DNA of 64,000 nucleotides from JADZAI01 sp964390465. GTDB lineage: Bacteria; Pseudomonadota; Alphaproteobacteria; Micropepsales; Micropepsaceae. The DNA is taken from assembly GCA_964390465.1 (NCBI GenBank), contig CAYMIJ010000011.1, positions 18,194-82,193 on the forward strand, read 5' to 3'. Under the pieces are notes generated by a model. That model did not search any database and was not told the origin of the DNA. It worked only from the letters and a program-made list of their open reading frames with translations. Both the position numbers and the translations under genes were made by a program. This document shows positions 34,911 through 44,746 of this stretch, in pieces (the stretch's first letter is position 1; each line of letters begins with the position of its first letter).

Positions 34911-34932
34911 GTCAGCATCCGCGCCGTAATAC

Positions 34933-35259
34933 TTAGTGCGCCATCGGCTCGGTGGCGACCTCACGTGTTCCACGATTGAAAAGGCAGATCTTCATGGCAT
35001 GTCCCATGTGTTCGCCTTTTTCTGCATGGTCGTCATGACCTTCCATGCCCTCGGCTTTGCCCTCGACGATCAGAACGTCATAGCCGATCGTGTCATCAAA
35101 GCCCGTGATCTTTGAATGCGCCTTGGCATCCTTGAGGCCAGAGGCAGCGAGACAGGACGCATAAACTTCCTTCTCATGCTCGGCCCATGCTTCAGAGCTT
35201 GAGGAAAAGGCCGGGGTAAACGCGAGCAGCGTTGCGGCGAAAACGGCGGTACGGATCAT
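34933..35259 (-). CDS. Small secreted His-rich protein, unknown function
   Basis: A 108-residue protein with a Sec signal peptide (MIRTAVFAATLLAF..., cleavage near AWA-EH, residue 26). The mature domain has a YASCLAASGLKD helix, a strand region (IGYDVLIVEGKA) and a His/Glu/Asp-rich loop around residues 73-88 (GHDDHAEKGEHMGHA), followed by KICLFNR. The His cluster could bind divalent metal and the two cysteines could pair; both are inference. No known family was recognised. It lies 22 bases upstream of crcB and 54 bases after valS on the same strand. Confidence 0.7.
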   Translation of the reverse strand: MIRTAVFAATLLAFTPAFSSSSEAWAEHEKEVYASCLAASGLKDAKAHSKITGFDDTIGYDVLIVEGKAEGMEGHDDHAEKGEHMGHAMKICLFNRGTREVATEPMAH

Positions 35260-35313
35260 TTAATGGCTCCTTTGCAGATCATGGATGGGATCATAGCGCC
35301 TGCTGACGGTATG

Positions 35314-37968
<2,655 letters not shown>

Positions 37969-38012
37969 GATGGGTCTCAAAAATCGAACTCAAAGGAACC
38001 ATTTCCCAATAT

Positions 38013-38093
38013 CCTCATGGCCGGGCGTAACCCGGCCATCCAATATCAAGCGTTTAGGGGGACTGGATGACCGCCTCAAGGGCGGTCATGAGG
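38013..38093. repeat. REPIN-like pair of palindromes
   Basis: Two perfect 9-bp stems lie 27 bases apart: ATGGCCGGG (38017-38025) with 38031-38039, loop CGTAA; and ATGACCGCC (38067-38075) with 38081-38089, loop TCAAG. The unit is also inverted as a whole: CCTCATG (38013-38019) mirrors CATGAGG (38087-38093), and CATCCA (38037-38042) mirrors TGGATG (38064-38069). This nested symmetry is that of REP doublets/REPINs. Neither stem has a T-run, so simple termination is less likely. Confidence 0.65.
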
Positions 38094-38106
38094 TAAAGCG
38101 CCTGAT

Positions 38107-38694
38107 CTAGCGACGGCGATGCGTTACCCGCTCGACCTCTTCGCGTACGATCCGTTCCACGATTTCGGGCAGATAGTCATCAAGCCACTGCTTCAGCATC
38201 GGCTTCATCATGGCGCGGACCAGACCTTCCAGCGAATTGCCGGCAGCTGTTGTGGAAATGGAAAGGTCGCGCTGTAACCTGTCAAAGGCCGAAGCCGCGC
38301 GATCGACCACAGCGGGCGCAACCAGGCCATCGTCCTCATCGACTTCGGGCTCATCTGCAGGCAGGTCTGAAGCCGCTTCATCCATCTCTGTTTCAGGCTC
38401 AGGAGGTGGCGCAACGCGCGGCGCAGCCGGAGGCTCAGCCCTGGCCAGGACCGGCTTTGGAGCAGGTGGTGGTGTGAAATCATCCTCAGTCGCTGACACG
38501 ATCTCTGTCAGCTCCATCACATCATCGTCAGCCTCGGCTTCTGGAAGTGGTGGAGAAGGCTCAGCCGCAGACTTTGCAGGCTCAGGCTTTGGCGCATCCA
38601 CCGCGTCAGAGTCCTCTTCGGAAATGATCTTCCGTATGGAGGCGAGAATCTCCTCCATCGTTGGTTCGCCAGCCTGTGCTGCGGCATTCGCCAT
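38107..38694 (-). CDS. popZ: Polar organizing protein PopZ-like (DUF2497)
   Basis: PopZ self-assembles at cell poles and anchors the chromosome origin and signalling proteins in Caulobacter relatives. The 195-residue protein has the three expected parts: the N-terminal helix EPTMEEILASIRKIISEE, a long acidic Pro/Glu/Ala-rich disordered region (about 30-135) and the C-terminal oligomerisation helices (LVRAMMKPMLKQWLDDYLPEIVERIVREEVER). ATG 38694 has GGGG 6 bases upstream; ATG 38700 and earlier ATGs are alternatives. In other alphaproteobacteria the gene often sits beside valS and tolC, as here. Confidence 0.92.
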   Translation of the reverse strand: MANAAAQAGEPTMEEILASIRKIISEEDSDAVDAPKPEPAKSAAEPSPPLPEAEADDDVMELTEIVSATEDDFTPPPAPKPVLARAEPPAAPRVAPPPEPETEMDEAASDLPADEPEVDEDDGLVAPAVVDRAASAFDRLQRDLSISTTAAGNSLEGLVRAMMKPMLKQWLDDYLPEIVERIVREEVERVTHRRR

Positions 38695-38759
38695 CGCCAT
38701 CCCCCGCGTGACTGCGGCGCGAGTCACGCGCCACACAAGCCGCCATCATGACGTTAAGT

Positions 38760-40130
38760 CTAGTCCGCGCCAACCCCGATCAACTGCCCAGCCACAGAAT
38801 CTGAATTGGGGACAGGATCGTAGATTTCCACGGGCAGGCTTATCTGCGCCGCCGAAAGGCGCCCCATGGCCGACAGAAGCTGATAGGCGGCAATCATCAT
38901 GTTGGTCCGATTGGTCACCAGCCTTGAACGGGCATCAAGCAAAGCCTGCTGCGAGTTGAGAACATCCAGCGTGGTGCGGGCGCCGACCTGAGCCTCCTGC
39001 GCTACGCCTTCATAGGCCGTCTGGGCAGCAACGATCTGCGCTTCGGCAGACTGAATGGCCGCCTGTGCCGCCGCCAGATTGGCCCAGGCATTGGTCACGG
39101 CTTCAATAACCTGACGTTCAGCCATCGTAGCTCCGAGCCGGGCCTGGCTCGCCTGCGCTTTTGACTGGCGCAGTTCCGACCACTCGGAACCACCCTGATA
39201 AAGTGGAATGGATGCACCCAGCCCGATAGAAGTGGAGTCGGTCGTGCCGCGCCCCGGGGCAAGGATTGAGTTCGTTTTCGACTCGCCACGGCTATAGGAT
39301 GCACTGAGATTGACGCTGGGCAGCATCGCGGACACCGCGCTGTCTACGCCCGCATCAGCGGCATTCGCACCTTCGCGCGCCGCCATGAGGTTGGGGTTCT
39401 GCTGCAGCGCGATGTTGATGGCGTCTTCAAGGGTTCGCGGCAAAGAAGGCAGTGGCGGGCTGGCGTCAAGATCCTTCGGTGTGTGCCCGACGATCTTCAC
39501 ATAGGCCGCCCGCGCCGCTTCAAGCTGGGCCTTGGCTGAAATCAGGCCGGTCTGCGCACCAAGCAGAGATGCTTCCGCCTGCGCCACGTTGGTGCGGGTG
39601 ATCTCGCCCACATCGAAGCGGTCCTGTGCCGCCTGGCGTTCACGGCCCAGCACGGCGATCTGGTTTTCGGAAAGCTCGACCAGCTTCATGTCGCGCACGA
39701 CATTCATATAAGCCTGCACCGTGGAGAGCAGCGTTTCTGACTCAACACCGGCCAGATTGGCCCGTCCGGCGCGGATATTCGCCTTGGCCGCATCGCGCCG
39801 TGCTTCGGTGCGCCCGAAATCGAAGATTTGCTGTGACGCGGAGATCTCTGCGCTCCAAGAATCGCTGCGGATGTCGGCCCGGTTATCCCAGCCACGCCCT
39901 GTGCTGCCGCTGATATTCACACGCGGACGCCAGGCGGAGTTGGCCATGGCCAGCGTTTCATCCGTGGCCCGCAGCCGGGCGCGTTCCCCCAGCAGCGAAG
40001 GGTTCGATGTATAGGCAGCCACCATGGCGTCCTGAAGGCTCTCAGCTGACGCCGGACGAACAGCCAGCAGCGCCAGCACCGAAGAAACGGCCAGAAGACC
40101 CGGTCTGAGACGGCTGTTCTTATGCGTCAT
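38760..40130 (-). CDS. tolC: TolC family outer membrane efflux protein
   Basis: Trimeric outer-membrane channel for type I secretion and drug efflux. The 456-residue protein has a signal peptide (MTHKNSRLRPGLL..., cleavage at ASA-ES near residue 29) and two homologous outer-membrane-efflux halves (about 35-235 and 240-440). They are rich in long Ala/Gln-containing helices (RRDAAKANIRAGRANLAG, TRTNVAQAEASLLGAQTGL and GARTTLDVLNSQQALLDARSRL). The last stretch is the conserved equatorial-domain signature. It lies downstream of pcm by 21 bases, an arrangement common in alphaproteobacteria. Confidence 0.94.
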   Translation of the reverse strand: MTHKNSRLRPGLLAVSSVLALLAVRPASAESLQDAMVAAYTSNPSLLGERARLRATDETLAMANSAWRPRVNISGSTGRGWDNRADIRSDSWSAEISASQQIFDFGRTEARRDAAKANIRAGRANLAGVESETLLSTVQAYMNVVRDMKLVELSENQIAVLGRERQAAQDRFDVGEITRTNVAQAEASLLGAQTGLISAKAQLEAARAAYVKIVGHTPKDLDASPPLPSLPRTLEDAINIALQQNPNLMAAREGANAADAGVDSAVSAMLPSVNLSASYSRGESKTNSILAPGRGTTDSTSIGLGASIPLYQGGSEWSELRQSKAQASQARLGATMAERQVIEAVTNAWANLAAAQAAIQSAEAQIVAAQTAYEGVAQEAQVGARTTLDVLNSQQALLDARSRLVTNRTNMMIAAYQLLSAMGRLSAAQISLPVEIYDPVPNSDSVAGQLIGVGAD

Positions 40131-40151
40131 GTTGATCCTGCCTGTTGTCTG

Positions 40152-40811
40152 TCAGAGGGCGAATGCTGCTGCTTTCCGGAAGCCCGGCAGTGCGGCGGCA
40201 TTGGCGTCAAAAGCAAAGCGCCGGGAATAACCCTGCCCGGTGCGCTGGAAGATATGCGCCTTACCAATGCCGCTGTCTGTGACGATCGCGACAAGTCGGC
40301 CCTCCGGCGCGAGCTGGGCGACGAGAGCTTCCGGATCGAATGCGACTGCGCCATTGAGAAGAATTGCATCATAAGGTGCCTGTGCGGCGCACCCTGCCGT
40401 CAGCGGGCCAGTGACGGAAGTGACATTGGTCAGGCCGAGCGCCTCAAAATTGGCTTTGGCTGACGCCGCGAGGGCGGCATCTTCCTCAAGGGCCACGACA
40501 CTGCCTGCCACATGCGCCAGAACGGCCGCCGAGTATCCTGTGGCGCCACCGACATCGAGCAGGCGCTCGCCTGGCTGGATCGAGGCGACCTGAGCCAGTT
40601 TGGCGAAGACGCGCGGGTCCAGCAGGAAGCGCCCCCCTCCGGCCGGGGCAGCTTCACCAGCATAGGCAAAGCTGCGTGCCGCTTCAGGCACGAATCGCTC
40701 TCGTGGGATCAAACGCAGGGCGGCGACCAGCGCCGGGTCTGTCACGTCGGCGGTGCGGATGTGCCCATCGACCATGTTGGCGCGGGCTATGGCAAAGGCG
40801 TCCTGGCTCAT
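40152..40811 (-). CDS. pcm: Protein-L-isoaspartate O-methyltransferase
   Basis: Repairs isoaspartyl damage in proteins using SAM. From ATG 40811 it is 219 residues: MVDGHIRTADVTDPALVAALRLIPRERFVP matches the family N-terminus, SAM motif I is LLDVGGATGYSAAVLA, and NVTSVTGPLTAG, YDAILLNGAV and LAPEGRLVAIV follow. The region opposite the substrate loop reads FLLDPRVFAKLAQV, shorter than E. coli Pcm, as in the alphaproteobacterial subgroup found upstream of tolC. The usual ProMet GTGSGY is replaced by GGATGY. The frame extends 22 codons upstream without conserved content. Confidence 0.9.
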   Translation of the reverse strand: MSQDAFAIARANMVDGHIRTADVTDPALVAALRLIPRERFVPEAARSFAYAGEAAPAGGGRFLLDPRVFAKLAQVASIQPGERLLDVGGATGYSAAVLAHVAGSVVALEEDAALAASAKANFEALGLTNVTSVTGPLTAGCAAQAPYDAILLNGAVAFDPEALVAQLAPEGRLVAIVTDSGIGKAHIFQRTGQGYSRRFAFDANAAALPGFRKAAAFAL

Positions 40812-40933
40812 GCGAATCTTGGTAAAAACAAGGGTCCTGCCCCGGCTTATCGCACCGCATCCCGACCTGCAATGCAATCCCGCCCGCGCCGGGCCTCACT
40901 TTTGGTAGAGGTCCGATTTCCCCCATTCGCGCG

Positions 40934-40962
40934 TTGTGAGACTGGAAACCTTCTGGTAATAG
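40934..40962 (+). promoter_or_regulatory. Putative promoter of tRNA-Cys
   Basis: TTGTGA (40934-40939) and TAATAG (40957-40962) are separated by exactly 17 bases, a reasonable sigma-70 promoter. Predicted transcription starts near 40969, about 34 bases before the mature tRNA 5' end. It points away from pcm. Confidence 0.5.
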
Positions 40963-41002
40963 CGCCCCTCCATTCTGCCGGACATGATGACTGCTGCTTT
41001 GA

Positions 41003-41076
41003 GGCCACGTGGCGGAGTGGTTACGCAGAGGACTGCAAATCCTTGTATCCCGGTTCGATTCCGGGCGTGGCCTCCA
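41003..41076 (+). tRNA. tRNA-Cys (GCA)
   Basis: A 74-base tRNA with acceptor stem GGCCACG/CGTGGCC, anticodon loop CTGCAAA (anticodon GCA), T-loop GGTTCGATTCC, discriminator T and an encoded 3' CCA at 41074-41076. All four stems pair. It is on its own, with tRNA-Asn 241 bases further on. Confidence 0.97.
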
Positions 41077-41123
41077 CTCTTTCCTAACTCCGGTGAATCA
41101 TTTCGTTCTAACCGGCATTAACT

Positions 41124-41139
41124 TTAACCCGTCGTTAAC
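41124..41139 (+). promoter_or_regulatory. CtrA-type binding site
   Basis: TTAACCCGTCGTTAAC matches the full CtrA consensus TTAA-N7-TTAA(C). A GANTC methylation site (GAATC, 41095-41099) lies 25 bases upstream. In CtrA-activated promoters the box covers the -35 region, which here would start transcription near 41160. The only downstream feature before the terminator is the candidate small RNA; the minus strand has no gene facing it. CtrA itself is not in the window. Confidence 0.6.
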
Positions 41140-41159
41140 CTTTCCACTGTATCAACCGT

Positions 41160-41236
41160 ATTGTCTTCCCTTGAAGACACCCCACCATTCGAGTTCAACT
41201 TTTCAACGGGCTGCGGAAACGCAGCCCGCTTTTTTT
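41160..41236 (+). ncRNA. Candidate CtrA-controlled small RNA
   Basis: Between the CtrA-type box and a strong terminator lies a compact, non-coding unit of about 77 bases. It has a 5' hairpin GTCTTC-CCTT-GAAGAC (41163-41178), a 28-base unpaired linker starting ACCCCACC, and a GAAA-capped terminator stem with a 7-T tail. This three-part form is typical of Hfq-type or trans-acting bacterial small RNAs. Alternatively the terminator simply ends the tRNA-Cys transcript. The exact 5' end is inferred. Confidence 0.4.
41207..41236 (+). terminator. Strong intrinsic terminator with GAAA tetraloop
   Basis: A 9-bp GC-rich stem (CGGGCTGCG at 41207-41215 with 41220-41228) is closed by a GAAA tetraloop. C is followed by seven T residues (41230-41236) on the + strand. 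It lies 130 bases after tRNA-Cys and before tRNA-Asn. Confidence 0.93.
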
Positions 41237-41317
41237 GCCCATCTTGAGGGCGCGTTAGGCTTTCTGCCTTAACCATTGACGCAGGCGCAGGCTTTGGTTA
41301 CCCCACGCGCCCTGTGA

Positions 41318-41392
41318 TCCGCGGTAGCTCAGTGGTAGAGCAGCCGGCTGTTAACCGGCTGGTCGTAGGTTCGAATCCTACCCGCGGAGCCA
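41318..41392 (+). tRNA. tRNA-Asn (GTT)
   Basis: A 75-base tRNA with acceptor TCCGCGG/CCGCGGA, D-arm TAGCTCAGTGGTAGAGCA, anticodon loop CTGTTAA (anticodon GTT), T-arm CGTAGGTTCGAATCCTACC, discriminator G and encoded CCA at 41390-41392. All stems pair. Confidence 0.97.
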
Positions 41393-41496
41393 GTTTCCCC
41401 ATTTTCTGACGTCTGATCTGTCACGGCTTCTTCAAGCCCTTCGGCAAATTGTGTCACAGGAAAACGGCATCACCCCAGCGAACCGCCGGGGCTGCC

Positions 41497-42261
41497 ATGT
41501 TCTCATTGTACGACAAGAAGGCGCTGATCGTCGGCGTCGCCAATGAACACTCCATCGCGTGGGGGTGCGCTGAAGCCCTTAAGGTACAGGGCGCTGATCT
41601 GGCCATCACCTATCTGAACGAAAAAGCCGAACCGCATGTGCGGCCACTGGCCGAGCGGCTGGGTGCCAGTCTCATCCTGCCACTGGATGTCACGGTGCCA
41701 GGTCAGATGGAAAAGGTGTTTGACGCTGTACGTGCAACGTGGGGGCGGCTCGACACACTGATCCACTCCATCGCCTTCGCGCCCAGAGATGACCTTCACG
41801 GCCGTGTCGTTGACTGCTCACCCGAGGGGTTTGCCAAGGCCATGGACATATCGGTGCATTCCTTCCTGCGCATGATCAAACTGGCCGAACCGCTGATGAG
41901 CAACGGCGGCACCTGTCTTTCGGTTTCCTTCTTCGGATCCACCCGCGTCGTGCGGCACTATAACGTCATGGGGCCGGTGAAGGCGGCGCTTGAAAGCAGC
42001 GTGCGCTATGCCGCTGCCGAACTGGGCGAAAAAGGCATCCGCGTACATGCCCTTTCTCCAGGCCCGATGCTGACCCGCGCCGCCGCTGGCATCGACCATT
42101 TCGACGACATGATGTCGGACGCCGCCGACCGCGCGCCGACCCACAAGCTGGCTACGATCGAAGACGTCGGTGCCATGGCGGCGTTCCTCGCCTCGCGTGA
42201 GGCCCGCAACATGACCGGCGGGGTGCATGAGATCGACGGCGGCTACTCCATCACAGCGTGA
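41497..42261 (+). CDS. Enoyl-ACP reductase FabI-family SDR
   Basis: NAD(P)H-dependent short-chain dehydrogenase of the FabI group, 254 residues from ATG 41497. It begins LYDKKALIVGVANEHSIAWGCA, has LHSIAF-type IHSIAFAPRDDL, and carries the FabI catalytic pair Tyr155 and Lys162 in YNVMGPVKAALESSVRYAA (Y-x6-K). The C-terminus ends GGVHEIDGGYSITA. FabI performs the last step of fatty acid elongation, but many alphaproteobacteria carry a second copy next to DUF3141 genes. Coupling to such a gene here (GTGA overlap at 42258-42261) suggests a specialised role. The frame is open 16 codons further upstream without conserved residues. Confidence 0.82.
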   Translation: MFSLYDKKALIVGVANEHSIAWGCAEALKVQGADLAITYLNEKAEPHVRPLAERLGASLILPLDVTVPGQMEKVFDAVRATWGRLDTLIHSIAFAPRDDLHGRVVDCSPEGFAKAMDISVHSFLRMIKLAEPLMSNGGTCLSVSFFGSTRVVRHYNVMGPVKAALESSVRYAAAELGEKGIRVHALSPGPMLTRAAAGIDHFDDMMSDAADRAPTHKLATIEDVGAMAAFLASREARNMTGGVHEIDGGYSITA

Positions 42262-44669
42262 GTAAAGCGATGTCCTCCATTTTCGATCTGTTCGATATGA
42301 CCCGCCAGCAGCCCATGCGGCCCACAGCCAATGACGGGCTTGCGAAAACGACTGCGGCGCTGAGCCGCCTGCAAGCCGAGATGACGGCATCTGCCGGTAT
42401 GGCCAGCCTGCGTGGCAGGGCCCTGCAGAAACAGACCCAGCGCATACTGTCCTCACACACAGCGCGGGCGAATGCCCATCTTGAACAACTGAGCGCGATG
42501 GCGGGCGGCATGAGGGCGCATCAGACTGCTGAAGGATACAGCAAGGAATGGCTGGCCTATTGTCGTGACTTCTGGGAGCGCTCGGTGCTGACGCTCGACA
42601 CATTACGCAAACGCGGCGACATCTTTCTGGAACACGAAGCGCAGGGCTGCCCACCGGTCCTCATCTATGACTATGAAATAGTCATGGATGGGGCCAGCCT
42701 GCCCTATCCCAGCAATTACATGCTTCTCGCCATCAAACCGCCCGCAGGCGTTGAAGTGAAGTCGTGGAAGCGACCTTACATCATCATTGACCCACGCGCG
42801 GGGCATGGCCCCGGCATTGGCGGCTTCAAGACCGACAGTCAGGTGGGCGTGGCGCTGCGCGACGGGCATCCGGTCTATTTCGTTGCTTTCAGACGCGAAC
42901 CTGAGCCCGGCCAATACCTCGCTTATGTCACACGCAGCGAGGCGGCCTTCGTGCGTGAGGTCAAACACCGCCACCCGGACTCACCCGACCCGGCCATCAC
43001 AGGAAACTGTCAGGGTGGATGGGCGACCCTGCTGCTTGCCGCAACCAACCCGGATCTCGCCGGCCCGATCATCATCAATGGTGCGCCGGTTGCACCGTGG
43101 TCGGGTGAAGTCGGCGTCAACCCGATGCGCTACAATGCAGGTGTGCTGGGCGGTGCCTGGGTACCCATGATGCTGTCGGACCTTGGCGGCGGCATCTTTG
43201 ACGGCGCGAACCTTGTGCAGAATTTTGAGCTTCTAAACCCTTCGCGCACCCTGTTCCGCAAATATATGGATCTGTTCCGCGACATCGACAAAGGTGACGA
43301 GAAGTTTCTTGAGTTCGAGCGCTGGTGGGGTGGCTTCTTCCTTCTGAACGAGCCGGAAATCCGTTGGATCGTCGAGCAACTTTTCATCGGCAATCGTCTG
43401 GTCAAGAACGAAGCCCGCATCGAGCCGGGCCGCCCGGTGGACATCAAGACGATCCGCGCCCCGATCATCGTGTTCGCCAGCCATGGTGACAATATCACGC
43501 CGCCCCAGCAGGCGCTGAACTGGATCGCTGAAACCTATGCCGATGTCAGCGAGATCAAGATTCGCGGTCAGCGCATCATCTACATGGTTCACGAAGATGT
43601 GGGCCATCTGGGCATTTTCGTTTCATCGCAGATCGCCAACAAGGAACACGCCGAGGTTGGCTCCACGCTAAAAACCATCGAGGCGCTGGCCCCTGGCCTG
43701 TACGAGATGCATATAGAGGACGCCCATGGTGAGGGCACAGACCGCCGTTTCACCGTAGGTTTTTCAGAACGCACACTGGACGACATTCGAAAGCTGGATG
43801 ATGGCCTGCTGGATGAGCAGCCGTTTGCAGCCGTGGCCCGCACATCTGAATTGCAGGCCCAGTTCTATGATCTGGCCTTGCGCCCGTTCGTGCAGTCGGT
43901 GGTGACAGAAACCAGCGCCGAGCTGAGCCGCGCCCTCCACCCCCAGCGCCTTTCGCGCGCGTTGATGTCATCACGCAATCCGATGATGGGGCCGTTGAAG
44001 ACAGCGGCCATGAATGTGGCGATCAAGCGCAAACCGGTCGCAGCAGACAATCCTTTCCTGGCTGCCGAAGCACTATGGGTCAGCGTGATGGAACAGACCA
44101 TCGACCTCTGGCGCGACCTGCGCGACGCCCGATATGAGCAGACCTTTTTCTCGATCTGGGGCACGCCCTGGATGCGCAGTTTTGGCCGCTCGCACGAGGC
44201 GCAGCGCACATTGAAGCGCACGGCTGAATTGCGATCCTTGCCCGAGGTGTCAGCCGCGCTGTTCAACATGGAACGCGGTGGCTTCGCTGAGGCGGTCATC
44301 CGCATGCTCATTCTGCTGGCCGACAACCGGGGCGATGTGCGTCGTGACCGGCTTGAACGGGCGAATCAGGTACTGACAGAGGATGAGCCGTTCCATTCAC
44401 TGGGGGCAAAACAGCGCACCGCGATCATCCATGAGCAGACGCTCATTGCCAGTTATGAGCCTGAGCGCGCCATCACCACCCTGCCCAAACTGCTGCGGAC
44501 CAGCGAAGAGCGCACAATGGCGCTGAAGGTCGTTCAGTACATTCCAGGCCGGATCAGCGAGATGACGCCATCAACCCTTTCTCTGCTTCAGCGGTTCCAT
44601 GAGGTGCTGGGACACCCCGCGCTGACCGAGGACGTTCTCAAAGACCCGCTGGCGGACAACGTCACATAG
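42258..44669 (+). CDS. DUF3141 alpha/beta hydrolase with Cys nucleophile
   Basis: Large cytoplasmic protein of 803 residues, family DUF3141 by overall sequence. A helical N-terminus (1-120, MTRQQPMRPTANDGLAKTTAALSRL) precedes an alpha/beta-hydrolase core. The nucleophile elbow is GNCQGGW with Cys251, as in PHA synthases (G-x-C-x-G), rather than Ser. Candidate acid and base are in SHGDNITPPQQALNWI (about 406-421) and YMVHEDVGHLGIFVS (about 450-464). The rest is a helical C-terminal domain to 803. The activity is unknown; a PHA-like or acyl-transfer reaction is inference. The start may be GTG 42258 or ATG 42270. The usual pta/ack partners seen with this family elsewhere are missing. Confidence 0.8.
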   Translation: MSKAMSSIFDLFDMTRQQPMRPTANDGLAKTTAALSRLQAEMTASAGMASLRGRALQKQTQRILSSHTARANAHLEQLSAMAGGMRAHQTAEGYSKEWLAYCRDFWERSVLTLDTLRKRGDIFLEHEAQGCPPVLIYDYEIVMDGASLPYPSNYMLLAIKPPAGVEVKSWKRPYIIIDPRAGHGPGIGGFKTDSQVGVALRDGHPVYFVAFRREPEPGQYLAYVTRSEAAFVREVKHRHPDSPDPAITGNCQGGWATLLLAATNPDLAGPIIINGAPVAPWSGEVGVNPMRYNAGVLGGAWVPMMLSDLGGGIFDGANLVQNFELLNPSRTLFRKYMDLFRDIDKGDEKFLEFERWWGGFFLLNEPEIRWIVEQLFIGNRLVKNEARIEPGRPVDIKTIRAPIIVFASHGDNITPPQQALNWIAETYADVSEIKIRGQRIIYMVHEDVGHLGIFVSSQIANKEHAEVGSTLKTIEALAPGLYEMHIEDAHGEGTDRRFTVGFSERTLDDIRKLDDGLLDEQPFAAVARTSELQAQFYDLALRPFVQSVVTETSAELSRALHPQRLSRALMSSRNPMMGPLKTAAMNVAIKRKPVAADNPFLAAEALWVSVMEQTIDLWRDLRDARYEQTFFSIWGTPWMRSFGRSHEAQRTLKRTAELRSLPEVSAALFNMERGGFAEAVIRMLILLADNRGDVRRDRLERANQVLTEDEPFHSLGAKQRTAIIHEQTLIASYEPERAITTLPKLLRTSEERTMALKVVQYIPGRISEMTPSTLSLLQRFHEVLGHPALTEDVLKDPLADNVT

Positions 44670-44746
44670 TGACAAGCGCTTTTCCTCTCGCCTGAAATGC
44701 GTTCCTCTGCCATTCATCATGGCAACGATATTTGAGGAAACGACTG

